This document shows, piece by piece, positions 46,133 through 59,183 of a DNA stretch of 64,000 nt. Numbering within the stretch: position 1 is the stretch's first letter; each line of letters opens with the position of its first letter. Position numbers and translations under genes: made by a program. Source of the DNA: Pegoplata infirma (lineage: Eukaryota > Arthropoda > Insecta > Diptera > Anthomyiidae); the NCBI GenBank assembly GCA_963921195.1, contig OY992538.1, forward strand, positions 52,628,852 to 52,692,851. The letters run 5' to 3'. The notes under the pieces were generated by a model, which was not told where the DNA came from, searched no databases, and saw nothing but the letters and a program-made list of their open reading frames with translations.

Positions 46133-46462
46133 TTTACCTAAATTGGTAAAAATGGGATAAAACAGTAGTTTTTATTTCTATAAGACAAAAAGTTTAGATA
46201 TTTTTTACTTTTTTTAATGCAAGTTAGACAAAAAGGAATGAAACGTATATGGAACGAAATAAGATGGAACTGGGAACAAAATGGAATAGAACGGGGAATA
46301 AAATGGAGTGCAGCAGAAAACGATAAGAAATAATTTTTAACAATATTTTTCATAATCAATTTTTTCACAATCATTTTTTTCACTCAATATTTTTTTCTCT
46401 GTATACACTGAAAAAAAGACATTACTTAAATTAAGGAAAAAATGTCTTTAAAAATTTATCAT

Positions 46463-48330
<1,868 letters not shown>

Positions 48331-49605
48331 AATTTATCATGAATTTTCCAAAAATTTAGTTAAATTTAACTTAAAAATTAGAAATTTTCTTAACAATGAG
48401 GAAAAAAGTTAAGTTAATTTACTTTTAATTAGTTAATAAGAAATTTTCCACAAATCTAAGAAACGTATCTTTATTTTTAAGACATAAGACATTCTTAAAA
48501 AACAATTAAGTTCAAGTTTAGTTAAAATTTACTAGAAAAAAACATCATCGTATCTCTCTTTTTTTTAAATTGAGGAAGTGTACTTCTTAGAATTTAGTTA
48601 ATAACTTCTTAGAATTTAGTTAAAAATTCAAAATAGCGATATCTCGAAAACTAAGCGAGATAGAGCGAAACGGATGAAATTTTCAAAAGAAAGGCTATAA
48701 AGAAAAATATGAAATAGCCTAGCACTGCAAATCTGTAGGAGTCTCAAGACCCTAATTTTAGATCTAAAATTTGAAATTCCAGAGATTTTATATATGCACT
48801 TATCTCGGTAAATACTGCCAGCACTAGAAAAGGTCCAAAGGCATTTTTGTAGCTCTTGACTCGTAGAACACTTCCGCAAAATTCCCAAAGCCCTCCGATT
48901 AATAGTTTTTGAGTTATCCAGTTTTTAAGATTCTCAAGATTCTCAAGATATTACTGAATTTCAAAAACTAAGCAAGGTAGAGCGAAACGGACACAAGTTT
49001 TGGGTCAAAATCTATGGGGACCCTTAAAGAATCAAACGGGGTCTCGAGTTAACACGGACTGGACCCAAGCCATGGGTCCAGGGTCTAGACCCAATCTAGT
49101 TCTTAAATGTGAATGAACTAAAGTGTAATATAATTTTTCCCATTTTGTAGTTTAAATTGGCTTAGAATTAAATAACTTTGTTTTCCTAATTTTTGGGTAA
49201 ATTATGAACTAAAACCAAGCGAAAAAATCATTCCATCTTTTTCTCAAAATTTAGTTAATTTTCCCAGATTTTAGTTCACTTTTTTTTGAGTACATTTTTT
49301 CACTCAGACTAATTTTTATTCAAAAATTTTATTTTCAGTGAAATTTTTTTCGCTCAAATTATATTCCACTCAATTTTATAGGGAAATCGCCATATGCGGG
49401 ATCGAAAATTTTGAAAATAATTTTTCACCGGAATGAAAACTCACGAAGTTATTTTAATTTGTTTATTGTTTAAATTGTTTCAAACAACTGTTATGAAAGA
49501 ATTAAACGTCCTTAATAAAATAATACAAAGAAAATTTTAGAAATCGGGACTTTAATCCTGATCCCTATATTATCCGGTATTTAATATTACCGATCATAAA
49601 TTTTG

Positions 49606-49865
49606 TGCTTTGGATAGGACCTAAAAATAAAATAAAATGAAAGTATAATAATAGTACATCAAAACCCGCGAAGGGTTTGGAAAACTTAGCTCGAGTTCTT
49701 TTTAAATGGCCCACGGAAGTTTAAATTTTTTTGTCACAGGCGTTTTAAATAAGTCAAAGCAAGTATTAAATCTAATTCTGAGGTAAATGACGTTAAAAGA
49801 TGTCGTCAGTGAAATTTGATGGCGATTCTTTTCTTGGAATAGAATAATTTTCTATCTTCCATTTT
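49606..49865. repeat. Dispersed repeat with AACTTAGCTCGAGT
   Basis: AACTTAGCTCGAGTTCTTTT, GGTAAATGACGTTAAAAG and GATTCTTTTCTTGGAATAG also occur, diverged, at 24380-24540 and 53540-53640. AACCCGCGAAGGGTTTG at about 49664 is a small hairpin. Family not identified. Confidence 0.5.
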
Positions 49866-49889
49866 TATACCCTCCGCTTACAAGGAAGG

Positions 49890-50462
49890 TCTCCCTGGTG
49901 TCACCCGCCGATCTTTTCGGAATTGGTTTTATTTTGTAGAGCAGGAAAAATAAAGGGACACGTATTTTTTTAACTGCCCAAATTCATATTTAGGGGGTGA
50001 AAATGATGGGGGAAGAAACGGTAATTTTTCAGTTTTTTGCGTTTATGTCCTATATTATACAAAGAAACCTAGTCATGTTACATACCAAATGAAACGTCTT
50101 TGAAAAACCTCGTGTGCAAAGAACGTGCCCAATCATGCACAACTTTTTGTCATATTGAGTACAATGCCAAAATGTTTGGACATTTTTGTTAATAAGTTGA
50201 AAAATATTTACTTTTTCGGCACGTTGTTAGCACCATGAGATAGGTATTTTAAATACCTTTAATCTGATATCAAATATGATTTCATTAGTTTTGAGTAAAT
50301 AGGCGTAATCGTAAAAAAAACTGAAAAAGGTCAACTTCCCCCATACAAATCGAACCCCCCTAAAAATGAGTTTGGGCCGCTAAAAAAATACGTGTCGAAT
50401 TAATTTTCGTTCTCAACAACATATTCAAATTTCATGAATATAGGAGGATGACACCAGGGAGA
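49890..50462. mobile_element. TIR element (TCTCCCTGGTGTCA ends)
   Basis: TCTCCCTGGTGTCACCC near 49890 is mirrored by ATGACACCAGGGAGA at 50448-50462. It interrupts the head hairpin of H9. The interior is more complex than the surroundings (CAAACCGCC-like and GAACCCCCCTAAAAATG stretches) but has no long frame. Target duplication not resolved. Confidence 0.6.
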
Positions 50463-50768
50463 TAGAGGGTACACTCAAAATAATAACTCTGTTAAATTAC
50501 AGAGATACTCTGCTGAGCCAGCAGATAATACCATAGATTTCCAACCAGCAAGATTTTTTGTTATTTTACGAAGAAAACTCTGTAAAATGATTTCGATAAA
50601 AAAACTGTAAATTTACAGAATTATCTGTAAAATATTGATAAAACCGAAAAGAATTTTACCAAAAAAAAACTCTGTAAATTTACAAAGTTTTAGTTAAATG
50701 CATTTTATGAGTTAAAAATTTTACAAAAAAAACTCTGTAAATTTACAAAGTTTTAGTTAAATCCATTT

Positions 50769-52218
50769 GGCGCCATGAAATAACTCCCAATGAAATAAGT
50801 CCCAAGAAAAATAATGCAATAAGTCCCAAAAATTTCCATACGATTTGGGAGTTATTTCATAATGAAATAACTCCCAAATCTGCGGGGATTATTTCATTTT
50901 TTTTGGAAGTTATTTCATTTTTAAGTTTGGGAGTTATTTCATTATGCAATAACTCCCAAACTATTTTAATGAAATAACTCCCAACAGTTTGAGAGTAAAT
51001 TATGAAAATAAAAATTTAACTTATTGAATTTTCAAGTTTCTTTAATTTTTATTAAAAATAATAAAAATTAGATATTTTCTTTAGTTATTTTCAGGAAAAG
51101 TTAATTTGTTACGGGGAAAGTAAATAACCTCGAACTATAATAAACTCTTTTTCAATGCTTTTTGATTTATCTTGTAAATAAATTCAGAAAACCATTCACT
51201 CAGAAGTACATCAATATCAATCAAAATAAAAAAAAATATAATAATAATAGGTTTGCTTTAAGGCGAAATGCATGCTGCGAGTAATTGTGAAAAATTTCGA
51301 GTTCTTCTAAGAATGGTTTTAATATATGAAAATTAAGAGGTATTGTATGACAAACTGAAGATCCGCAACCGGTGTAATAAGAAGTTTTAGGATCCTGTTA
51401 GTTTGGCGGGCACATTAGATTATTTAAAGTGTAGGCGAAATGGACTTTCGGTCTTTTACAACCCACTCACGCTTTTCTTTATTTTGAAATATATGTTGTT
51501 GGAATACGATTATATGTTTGAAAAGATTTGAATGCGTATGGATGTGAAGAAAGCGCCGCAGGCGAAAAATTTTTACAAGAGATTTTTCGTCTGCGGCGCT
51601 TTCTTCACATCCATACGCATTCAAATCTTTTCAAACAAATAATCGTTTTCTTACCACATTTATTATACAGAATCCTGGAAGCTCTAAAAGGCTTCCAGGA
51701 ATCTGCTTTCAAATTTTATGCGTGGCTTGTTAACTGTTTTAACCAAGATGATTTATATATTTTTTAATTTAAGTTCATATTTTTATGGAGTTTATTTTCT
51801 GCTCTTCTCGCAGCCGCCAGAGGGACCTGCGATAAGTTAGCTATTGCATGAAATATTATACTTATATGATTCAAACATTAAAAGAAATTTAATCAATGTG
51901 TCAGTAAGCTGCATTCCAAAAAGTTGAGAAGGGATTGTTGGCACTTCAGAGATTTGTTTTTTAAAGAGACACAATTAAAGTGTTTTTGGGATTTAAACAG
52001 AAAAATTTAATATTCAAAAAAAAAATTGGGATTTATTTCATTTCTATTGGGAGTTATTTCGTTGGGACTCCTTTCATTTTTTGTTGGGGACTTATTTCAT
52101 TTTTCTTGGGACTTATTTCATTTTTTTGGTTTGGGAGATAATTCATTTTATTTGGGATTTATTTCATTGGGAGTTATTTCATTGGGACTTATTTCATTGG
52201 GAGCTATTTCATGGCGCC
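50769..52218. mobile_element. Mutator-like element, 9-bp TSD AATCCATTT
   Basis: Inverted ends start GGCGCCATGAAATAACTCCC and continue as AATGAAATAAGTCCCAA; about 36 of the first 37 bases match. AATCCATTT is duplicated exactly (50760-50768, 52219-52227). Both terminal regions are arrays of a 15-16-bp word ATGAAATAACTCCCAA (50775-50990; 52025-52215). A 9-bp duplication with long TIRs fits Mutator-like elements. No transposase frame; the interior includes the hairpin at 51516 and a moderately complex stretch 51260-51420 that could be captured DNA. Confidence 0.85.
51516..51636. repeat. GC-rich 55-bp-arm hairpin
   Basis: Left arm 51516-51570 and right arm 51582-51636 are reverse complements at 54 of 55 positions, with an 11-base loop. 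The arms contain GAAGAAAGCGCCGCAG, far more GC-rich than the surroundings. Weaker complementarity continues outward about 20 bp. Two overlapping frames on opposite strands (MNAYGCEESAA...) merely read the two arms. If transcribed it would form a stable hairpin RNA. Confidence 0.93.
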
Positions 52219-53361
52219 AATCCATTTTATTAGTAAAACTTCTCTGCTTCAAAAACATTAATTAATATTAAAATTTTGTTAAATTTGCCCGCTTAAATGT
52301 TTCCAAATTGTAAATTTACTTTTTTATTTTTTTGAAAATTACGAGTTTTTAACGAGTAATTCCAATTTTACACGTCATCCTCGTAAAATTTACCGGTTTT
52401 TATTGTAATTTAAGTCACTTTTTAAAGAGGGGTTTATCGGTCATATTTGGAAGTTTTTTGAAGTGATTTTTATTTAAAAACTGTATTACGGAGCAATAAG
52501 TAAAATTACAAATGAAATTTAGTATTTTGGTTACGAGAAAAAAACAAGGTATTTTTCTTAAATCTGTATTTTAAGAAAAAACTCTGTTTATTACCTGTAA
52601 AATAGAGATTACAAATTAAAAAGTAAAATTACAGTTAAAAATTTGTTTTTCGGTCACAAGAAAATACAAAGTATTTTCTTAAAATCTGTATTTCGACAGA
52701 TAACTTTGTCAAATATCTGTCGAATTGAGATTACAGTCATTTTACAGAGTATTTAACAGAGTAATTATTTTGAGTGTATTTATAAGTTTGTCATTCCGTT
52801 TATATCTCATCGAAATATCGGCCTGGGACCCACAAAGTATATATATTCATGACCCCCGATCGATTTTAAGACATTCTAGCGATGTCCGTCTGTCTGTGGA
52901 AATGGTGATCACGGCCAAAATATTACATGGTGATGACTGAAACTTAACATATTTATTGGAAGTTTCCCGAGAAGTTTGGTATTGCATTTAAGCGATATCG
53001 GTTCAGCGGTTCAAAAGTTATGAACGAAAATGTAAGGACACCTCATAAATTTTAGTACATTCAACATAACCTAAAAATACAAAATGCTTTAATTCGGCTG
53101 CTGGTTGACATATGTGAACATAATTGAACACCAAATGGTATTTAAACAAGTACAAACATATTTTTTGACAAAAATAGAAAAAAAATCGTGGATTTTTTTT
53201 TTTTTATTTTTTTTTGCGGACATTTTTAAAAAAAAAAAAATTCCCCTTTAAAAGTAATTTCCTTTTAAAAAAAGTTTTTTTGCAATAATCTTTTTGAAAT
53301 TGTAGAGGGTATCACTACATTCGGCAAGGCCGAATTTAACTTTTTTACTTGTTTTACTTAT

Positions 53362-54889
53362 AGTAAACCACTATAACGTGCGTTTAAAGGGTTAAAATGT
53401 TATAAATAAATGATCTGCATTAATTTACGCTAGGGGTTGCCAAAGTCCAAAAGTTCATGCGAAAATTGCAAAATGGTACAAAAATTAAAATTTTATAAAC
53501 ACACATACTGCTAAACTGTTTTTACCAAAGTCGTGTGAGAAAGGTCAAAAAACGTTGAAAATCTTTAGTGAAATATGATGGGGGTTCTTTTCTTAGAAAA
53601 TATTAATCCTTTATCTCCTATTCTTAGGGGTTATTTAGGTCCTTTTTTCAAATATCCTCATAATCTTCATCAAGTCTGTTTATTGAACAATTTTTCATAA
53701 TTTCCTTAAATTTAAGAAAACTATTCCTAACATTAAGACATGTATAACCCCATAGATTATAAAATTAGTTTTTGGTGCAAATTTGTATTATATTTCATTT
53801 AAAATTTCTATATAAAATCCATTAGATATATAAAATATAGTCTATAATCTAATTTATAGCAAAGCTAATCTCTAAACACGCTACAAGTGTCTTCAACAAC
53901 AGCTTCACCTTCTTTCATTCAAGTTAATTTAATGTTAAAAGACAGATAGATAGACCAGCTTAAAGTCAGATAGACCGTAAGACAGACAGACAGACAGACA
54001 GTAAGACTGACAGACAAACAAACGAACTATTACTGGTATTTAAAATAGACATTTGTAGCAGATGTAACAAGTTTTTATATATTTTTTTTATATATATTTG
54101 GTTGCAATTTCAGTTGTGAAAGTGAGTTTTCATTCAGTTTTGTATGTGAATCTTAAAAAAAAAATATTTTATTTATTTTTTTTTTTTGTAATTTGCAGTG
54201 ATTTATTTGGCAATTAAAATTAAACAAAAAATATACGTAGCAAAAAACATACTAATTTTAGCACAACCTGTAGCAAAATAGCTAAAACGAATAAGACACA
54301 GACTAGACCAGTAGAGTTTTAAAGCTAAAAGGATGGTTTTAATGGATGGATGGACGGACAGAAAGATGGCTTGACAAACCTGGCTACAGTTATATAGTTG
54401 TCGTCTGCCTTTTTTTTTTTTGTAAAATTTTATTTAGTTAACGCAGCTTTACAAAGTTGTAGATTGTATAATTTTCCTAATATTTTTTCACTTCGATTTT
54501 TTATTTATTTATTTTTTAAAATTATTTTTCAATTTTTTTATGCTTAAAAATTACTAGTTGTTAGTCAACAACATCCTGTAATAAAAAAAAATAATAATTT
54601 ACTTATTTCATCAATAACATCATTATCATCATCATTATCAGCACCAGCAGCAGTAGTAAAAAAGTGTTGCGTTTCAATTGAAATATAATTTATATTTATT
54701 TTTAATTTGATTTTATCTATTTTGCCATATAAAACATGCAATCTTGCTGTTTTTCACCCGCAAAAAATCACACAATTTTCTAAATTTCGTTTAACTGTAA
54801 AAATTATAAAATACAGAGGTGATCAGGAGTTGGCACAAGATTAAAGTGAAAAAAGTAACAAAAATAAATTCGGCTTTGCTGAATGAAGG
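53362..54889. other. Unassigned stretch with small microsatellites
   Basis: 53480-53640 matches the dispersed repeat at 49606. (GACA)n lies at 53935-54030, GGATGGATGGACGGACAG near 54343, and ATCATC/CAGCAG triplet runs at 54600-54660. ATTCGGCTTTGCTGAAT at about 54867 resembles the palindrome of DINE-1-like tails. No gene recognised. Confidence 0.45.
53935..54030 (+). repeat. (GACA)n microsatellite
   Basis: Imperfect GACAGATAGATAGACC and pure GACAGACAGACAGACAGACA runs. This resembles the central GACA/GACGG tract of DINE-1-like elements, but no other part of one is recognisable here. Confidence 0.8.
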
Positions 54890-54899
54890 AGTTTCCTTC

Positions 54900-56210
54900 C
54901 ATTTTCTATAAGAAAAATGTCTCAGAATCTGAGAATTTTTCTATAAGAAAAATGTCCTCGAATCTGAGAATTTTTCTATAAGAATAATGTCTCAGAATCT
55001 GAGACTTTTTCTATAAGAAAAATGTCTCAGAATCTGAGACTTTTTCTATAAGAAAAATGTCTCAGAATCTGAGACTTTTTCTATAAGAAAAATGTCTCAG
55101 AATCTGAGACTTTTTCTATAAGAAAAATGTCTCAGAATCTGAGACTTTTTCTATAAGAAAAATGTCTCAGAATCTGAGACTTTTTCTATAAGAAAAATGT
55201 CTCAGAATCTGAGACTTTTTCTATAAGAAAAATGTCTCAGAATCTGAGACTTTTTCTATAAGAAAAATGTCTCAGAATCTGAGACTTTTTCTATAAGAAA
55301 AATTTCTCAGAATCTGAGACTTTTTCTATAAGAAAAATGTCTCAGAATCTGAGACTTTTTCTATAAGAAAAATGTCTCAGAATCTGAGACTTTTTCTATA
55401 AGAAAAATGTCTCAGAATCTGAGACTTTTTCTATAAGAAAAATGTCTCAGAATCTGAGACTTTTTCTATAAGAAAAATGTCTCAGAATCTGAGACTTTTT
55501 CTATAAGAAAAATGTCTCAGAATCTGAGACTTTTTCTATAAGAAAAATGTCTCAGAATCTGAGACTTTTTCTATAAGAAAAATGTCTCAGAATTTGAGAC
55601 TTTTTCTATAAGAAAAATGTCTCAGAATCTGAGACTTTTTCTATAAGAAAAATGTCTCAGAATCTGAGACTTTTTCTATAAGAAAAATGTCTCAGAATCT
55701 GAGACTTTTTCTATAAGAAATGTCTCAGAATCTGAGACTTTTTCTATAAGAAAAATGTCTCAGAATCTGAGACTTTTTCTATAAGAAAAATGTCTCAGAA
55801 TTTGAAACTTTTTCTATAGAAAAAATGTCTCAGAATCTGAGACTTTTTCTATAGGAAAAATGTCTCAGAATCTGAGACTTTTTCTATAGGAAATATATCT
55901 CAGAATCTGAGACTTTTTCTATAAGAAAAATTTCTCAGAATCTGAGACTTTTTCTATAAGAAAAATTTCTCAGAACCTGAGACTTTTCTGATAGGAAAAA
56001 TTTCTCACAATCTGATACTTTTGCTAAAGGAAAAATGAGTCAGATTCTAAGAATTTTTCTGTTTAAAAAATGTCTTAGAATCTGAGACTTTTTCAAAAGA
56101 AAAATGTCTCAGAATCTGAAACTTTTTCTCCAAGAAAAATATAGGAAAAATGTCTCAGAATCTGAGATTTCGTTTGCAGGAAAAATATACAAGAATCTGA
56201 TACTTTTTTT
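54900..56210 (+). repeat. 35-bp palindromic satellite array
   Basis: About 35 units of GTCTCAGAATCTGAGACTTT plus TTCTATAAGAAAAAT (period 35; for example CTCAG at 55026 and 55061). The central part, 54980-55800, is almost invariant, with one 3-4-base deletion near 55720; units decay after 55800. Each unit centres on CTCAGA-A-TCTGAG. It is the reverse complement of the diverged satellite inside the hAT-like element at 19476. Confidence 0.97.
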
Positions 56211-57285
56211 TCTGAAATTTGGATATTGGAAAAAAGACTAAAATGACCCCTAAAAATGTTCAAAGGAAAGTATAACCACAACATTTTACTTCAGACATCT
56301 ATTAACATTATTTAGCTAAAAATTCTTTATCGAAAAATTTTTAATTGATCTTTTGCAAATTACATCTGAAAATACAGGCCCTCCTTTTCCCGTTGTTTGT
56401 TTAAAAGATCACCCATCTAGGTTGTTTATAACTTACGTTTGTTACGTGTTAAAAATGGTGTTTTTCACAAAATTTATTTTTAGCAGATTTTTATTTTTAT
56501 CTCTTCACAATCACATGTGGGTCTGTGTCTAATTCGGATAGCTTACCTGCAAAGAGATGAATAAATAGAAAAAAAAACATCAATTAATTTGAAAAAAAAA
56601 TAACAAAATTTAATTTAAAAATACCAAGAAAACAACAATTTATAAAATTAAATTAAAAAAAAAAAAAACTGCATAGAAAACGCATAAAAAATTTAACAAA
56701 AAAAAAAATCAAAATAGATTTGAAAACAAAAGAAAAAAAACAGTCTATTTAAAATTTAAATTTTTTAAATACATTCAATGAAAATCAAAAGAAGATGAAT
56801 GTAGCAAAAAAACTTTCAATAATTCGTTTGCTTTTACAAAAAAAAATAAAATAAATGCTTGTTAAAATTGTAAATAAACAATAATTAAAATTATTTTTAT
56901 TACAAATAATGAAAGGCTTTTATAGTTTGTTTTTATGTGTTAAATAGTGTTAATTTATTTTTAAACGAATATTATTGAACCGCAGTAAAATAATAAAATA
57001 ATGATTTCAAATAATGTTTTTAAAAATGAAAAAAAAGATGCTTAAAATTTTGTTAACCCATTAAAGGCATTTGGGTCCTTTTTTTAACCTTAATGATAAG
57101 AGTTTAAAATACGATTTTAAATTTTCTTGATATGTAAGAACAGCACGCTTAGACTCTGAGGTCTGTTAGGAAGTTATATAGTCAATAAGATGTTTAATTT
57201 CAAATCACTTCTATACTGAGTCAGTTTTTGTAAAAACTTCTTTAAATTATTTACTTTCAAAAAAACAAAGTAAAAAAAAAAAACG
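56211..57285. other. Unassigned A+T-rich stretch
   Basis: Low-complexity A-rich DNA (56560-57000) between the satellite and the primer-site-like repeats. No frame, inverted repeat or family recognised. Confidence 0.5.
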
Positions 57286-57289
57286 TTTT

Positions 57290-57745
57290 TTTTTAAATTT
57301 GGTCCCAATCTGGGCGCCAAAAAATTTTATTTTTCCTTTCAAAGATAAAAACCAGAAAAGGGCACAGGCTGGGCGCCAAAGAGACGATTACAGTTATGCA
57401 CACTTAACATTATTTATTTATGTATACTAGAATATGCATTGAAGCAAAAAAACTTTAACTAATATTTAAGTTTCTCATGGTGTCACAACGGAGCTCAGAA
57501 TCTATATTTGCGGATGCTACAATTCCAAACCAACCATAGTCTCTTGATAGTAAAAATTCTACTTCTTAATTTTTAAAGTTAAGTTATTTTTATAAAACAG
57601 CAGTTTATTAAATAAAAAAAAGAAAACCAGAAATTGGTCCCACAGTGGGCGCCAAAAAAAAAAACGATTTAATTGCTTTGGTAGTAAAATATGATTAACA
57701 AAAAAGACTCCCCGAGGCTGGGCGATAATAGGACGATTGTAGTTT
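57290..57745 (-). repeat. Repeated TGGCGCCCA (PBS-like) leader remnants
   Basis: GGTCCCAATCTGGGCGCCAA (57301) and GGTCCCACAGTGGGCGCCAA (about 57633) are about 333 bp apart, each followed 60-80 bp later by GGCTGGGCG. On the minus strand these read TTGGCGCCCA..., like primer-binding sites pairing with the 3' end of tRNA-Lys in gypsy-type LTR retroelements. No LTR or gag/pol frame is visible, so this is a remnant or a tandemly duplicated leader. Confidence 0.55.
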
Positions 57746-58240
57746 AGTCATATTTAACATAACCCTGCTAGAAAAGTGATAGGGTCCATGATAGGACACG
57801 TGTCTTATCACCCGGACCTAAAACACCTATCACATAGTCGGCAACTTTTATATAAAAATACCTATCACTTTTGTTACGCAATGTCTCAACCTCAGATATA
57901 TCACTACACCCAGACAAGTTTTACAGTAACTATTTACGGTTATTCAAAAAATTTTTAGTTAAAGTTGTTTTAAACGTTTTATCGTTTATTTTTCAAGGAA
58001 AATAAAATATTGAATGATTTATACAGTTGTTAAAACAATAAACTACAAAAGTTACGGAAAAACATTTTTATCAGTTAAATTATTTGTGACTGATTATACC
58101 GTATAATTTTACAGAAGTACGGATTTTGTAGTTTGTTATTCAAAAAATTTTATTTTTACTTTTTTACTTTGGCAGTAAAAAAGTGTGTTGGCGGAAAGTA
58201 CAATGCAGTTTCCACGAAAAATTCTAGACCCCTAAATTCT
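57746..58240. other. Unassigned stretch with an imperfect palindrome
   Basis: CTAGAAAAGTGATAGG, GATAGGACACGTGTCTTATC and CCTATCACTTTTG form overlapping inverted repeats at 57767-57875, possibly one end of a TIR element. No coding evidence for the 60-residue frame here. Confidence 0.4.
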
Positions 58241-59183
58241 AGCAAGAATGTGACTTATGGTCATTGGCTGTTTAAGTTCGTCATGGCCATTTAAAAAAGT
58301 AATTTTCTTTCGGTGCTTTTTATATTTCCTAAAATATTGGTTCTTTAAACTTGAAATTTAAAATGTAGAATCCTTCGGCTCAAAATATTCCGGAAAAAGC
58401 ATTTTTTTTAAATTATGATTTTAACAGGTGAAATAATGGTCATAAAAACTTCAAAATTTAAAAATAGGACATTTCATTCTGAAAAAGGTACCTTTTAAGA
58501 AGTACGTTTTAAATGAGGCTATAACGGGTGAAAATTTATACTTCCGTACTTTTTCTATCTCCTGAAATAATAACTTGAAATTGGGAGTGGCGGATCATTC
58601 AGCAAAGACAAACATTCTAACAAAACTACTTTTTATAAAGGTTCTAATTTTAGAGGGATAAAAAGTTAAATTTGGTACTTTTGCCATCAAATGGTATAAT
58701 GGTCATACAAATTTAATTTTTGAAAAAAATACGTTTAAAAAACACTTTGGTACCTTTTTTTTTGATTTCCAACAAAATTACAAATTTGAAATTTTTAATT
58801 TTGGATCTTCCAGAAAAAAAACAAAAACTAGTTTCATAGAAAAATTTGATACTAAGGGGCAAAAATGAGGAACAAATGGAAAATTGGTTCCTTTTTATAA
58901 GTAATGAAAAGCAAGTGTGAATGTTAAATTCGGCTGTGGCAAGTCTTCCCTCCAACATGCTAAAAAATGAAAAAAATTAGGGACAGCGGATGCAGTGGGG
59001 AACACATTTCCTCTCACAATAAATGTTTAATAACACACTCATTATGCATTTTGCACAATATTTCGTTTGCTTGGCAAAGTTATAAAAACCTGTGAAAACT
59101 TCTTTCTCCCTTATCCGAATTTGCCCGTTTTTGAATTTAACAAGCCCAAGATCATAAGACACATTCGTGCCAAACTTCAGGAG

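Larger units (their letters stand above)
50472..52776. mobile_element. TA-flanked MITE (CACTCAAAATAAT ends) holding a MULE-like element
   Basis: Ends CACTCAAAATAATAACTCTG and (reverse complement) CACTCAAAATAATTACTCTG differ at one base, with TA at 50470-50471 and 52777-52778. The host H9 reads GAGGG-TA-TTTATAAG without it. Arms repeat CTCTGTAAATTTACA words. Own sequence is about 850 bp; the rest is the nested element at 50769. Confidence 0.92.
49866..53361 (-). mobile_element. DINE-1/HINE-like element H9 with multilevel insertions
   Basis: The head TTTTTATACCCTCCGCTT and GATAGAGGGTA are separated by one insertion, and the head is split from TTTATAAGTTTGTCATTCCG by another. After 52779 the body runs uninterrupted (AAGTATATATATTCATGACC, CGATGTCCGTCTGTC, GGTTCAGCGGTTCAAAAGTT) to the tail ATTCGGCAAGGCCGAATTTA and TTACTTGTTTT. 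Body and tail are close to H1 in inverse orientation. Confidence 0.75.

Noticed and set aside
51424..51767. Two overlapping frames encoding MNAYGCEESAA-type peptides
   Set aside because: They read the two arms of the 51516-51636 hairpin on opposite strands; no independent support.
54900..56210. CRISPR-like array of 35-bp repeats
   Set aside because: Units are contiguous without variable spacers, and the surroundings are a eukaryotic repeat landscape.
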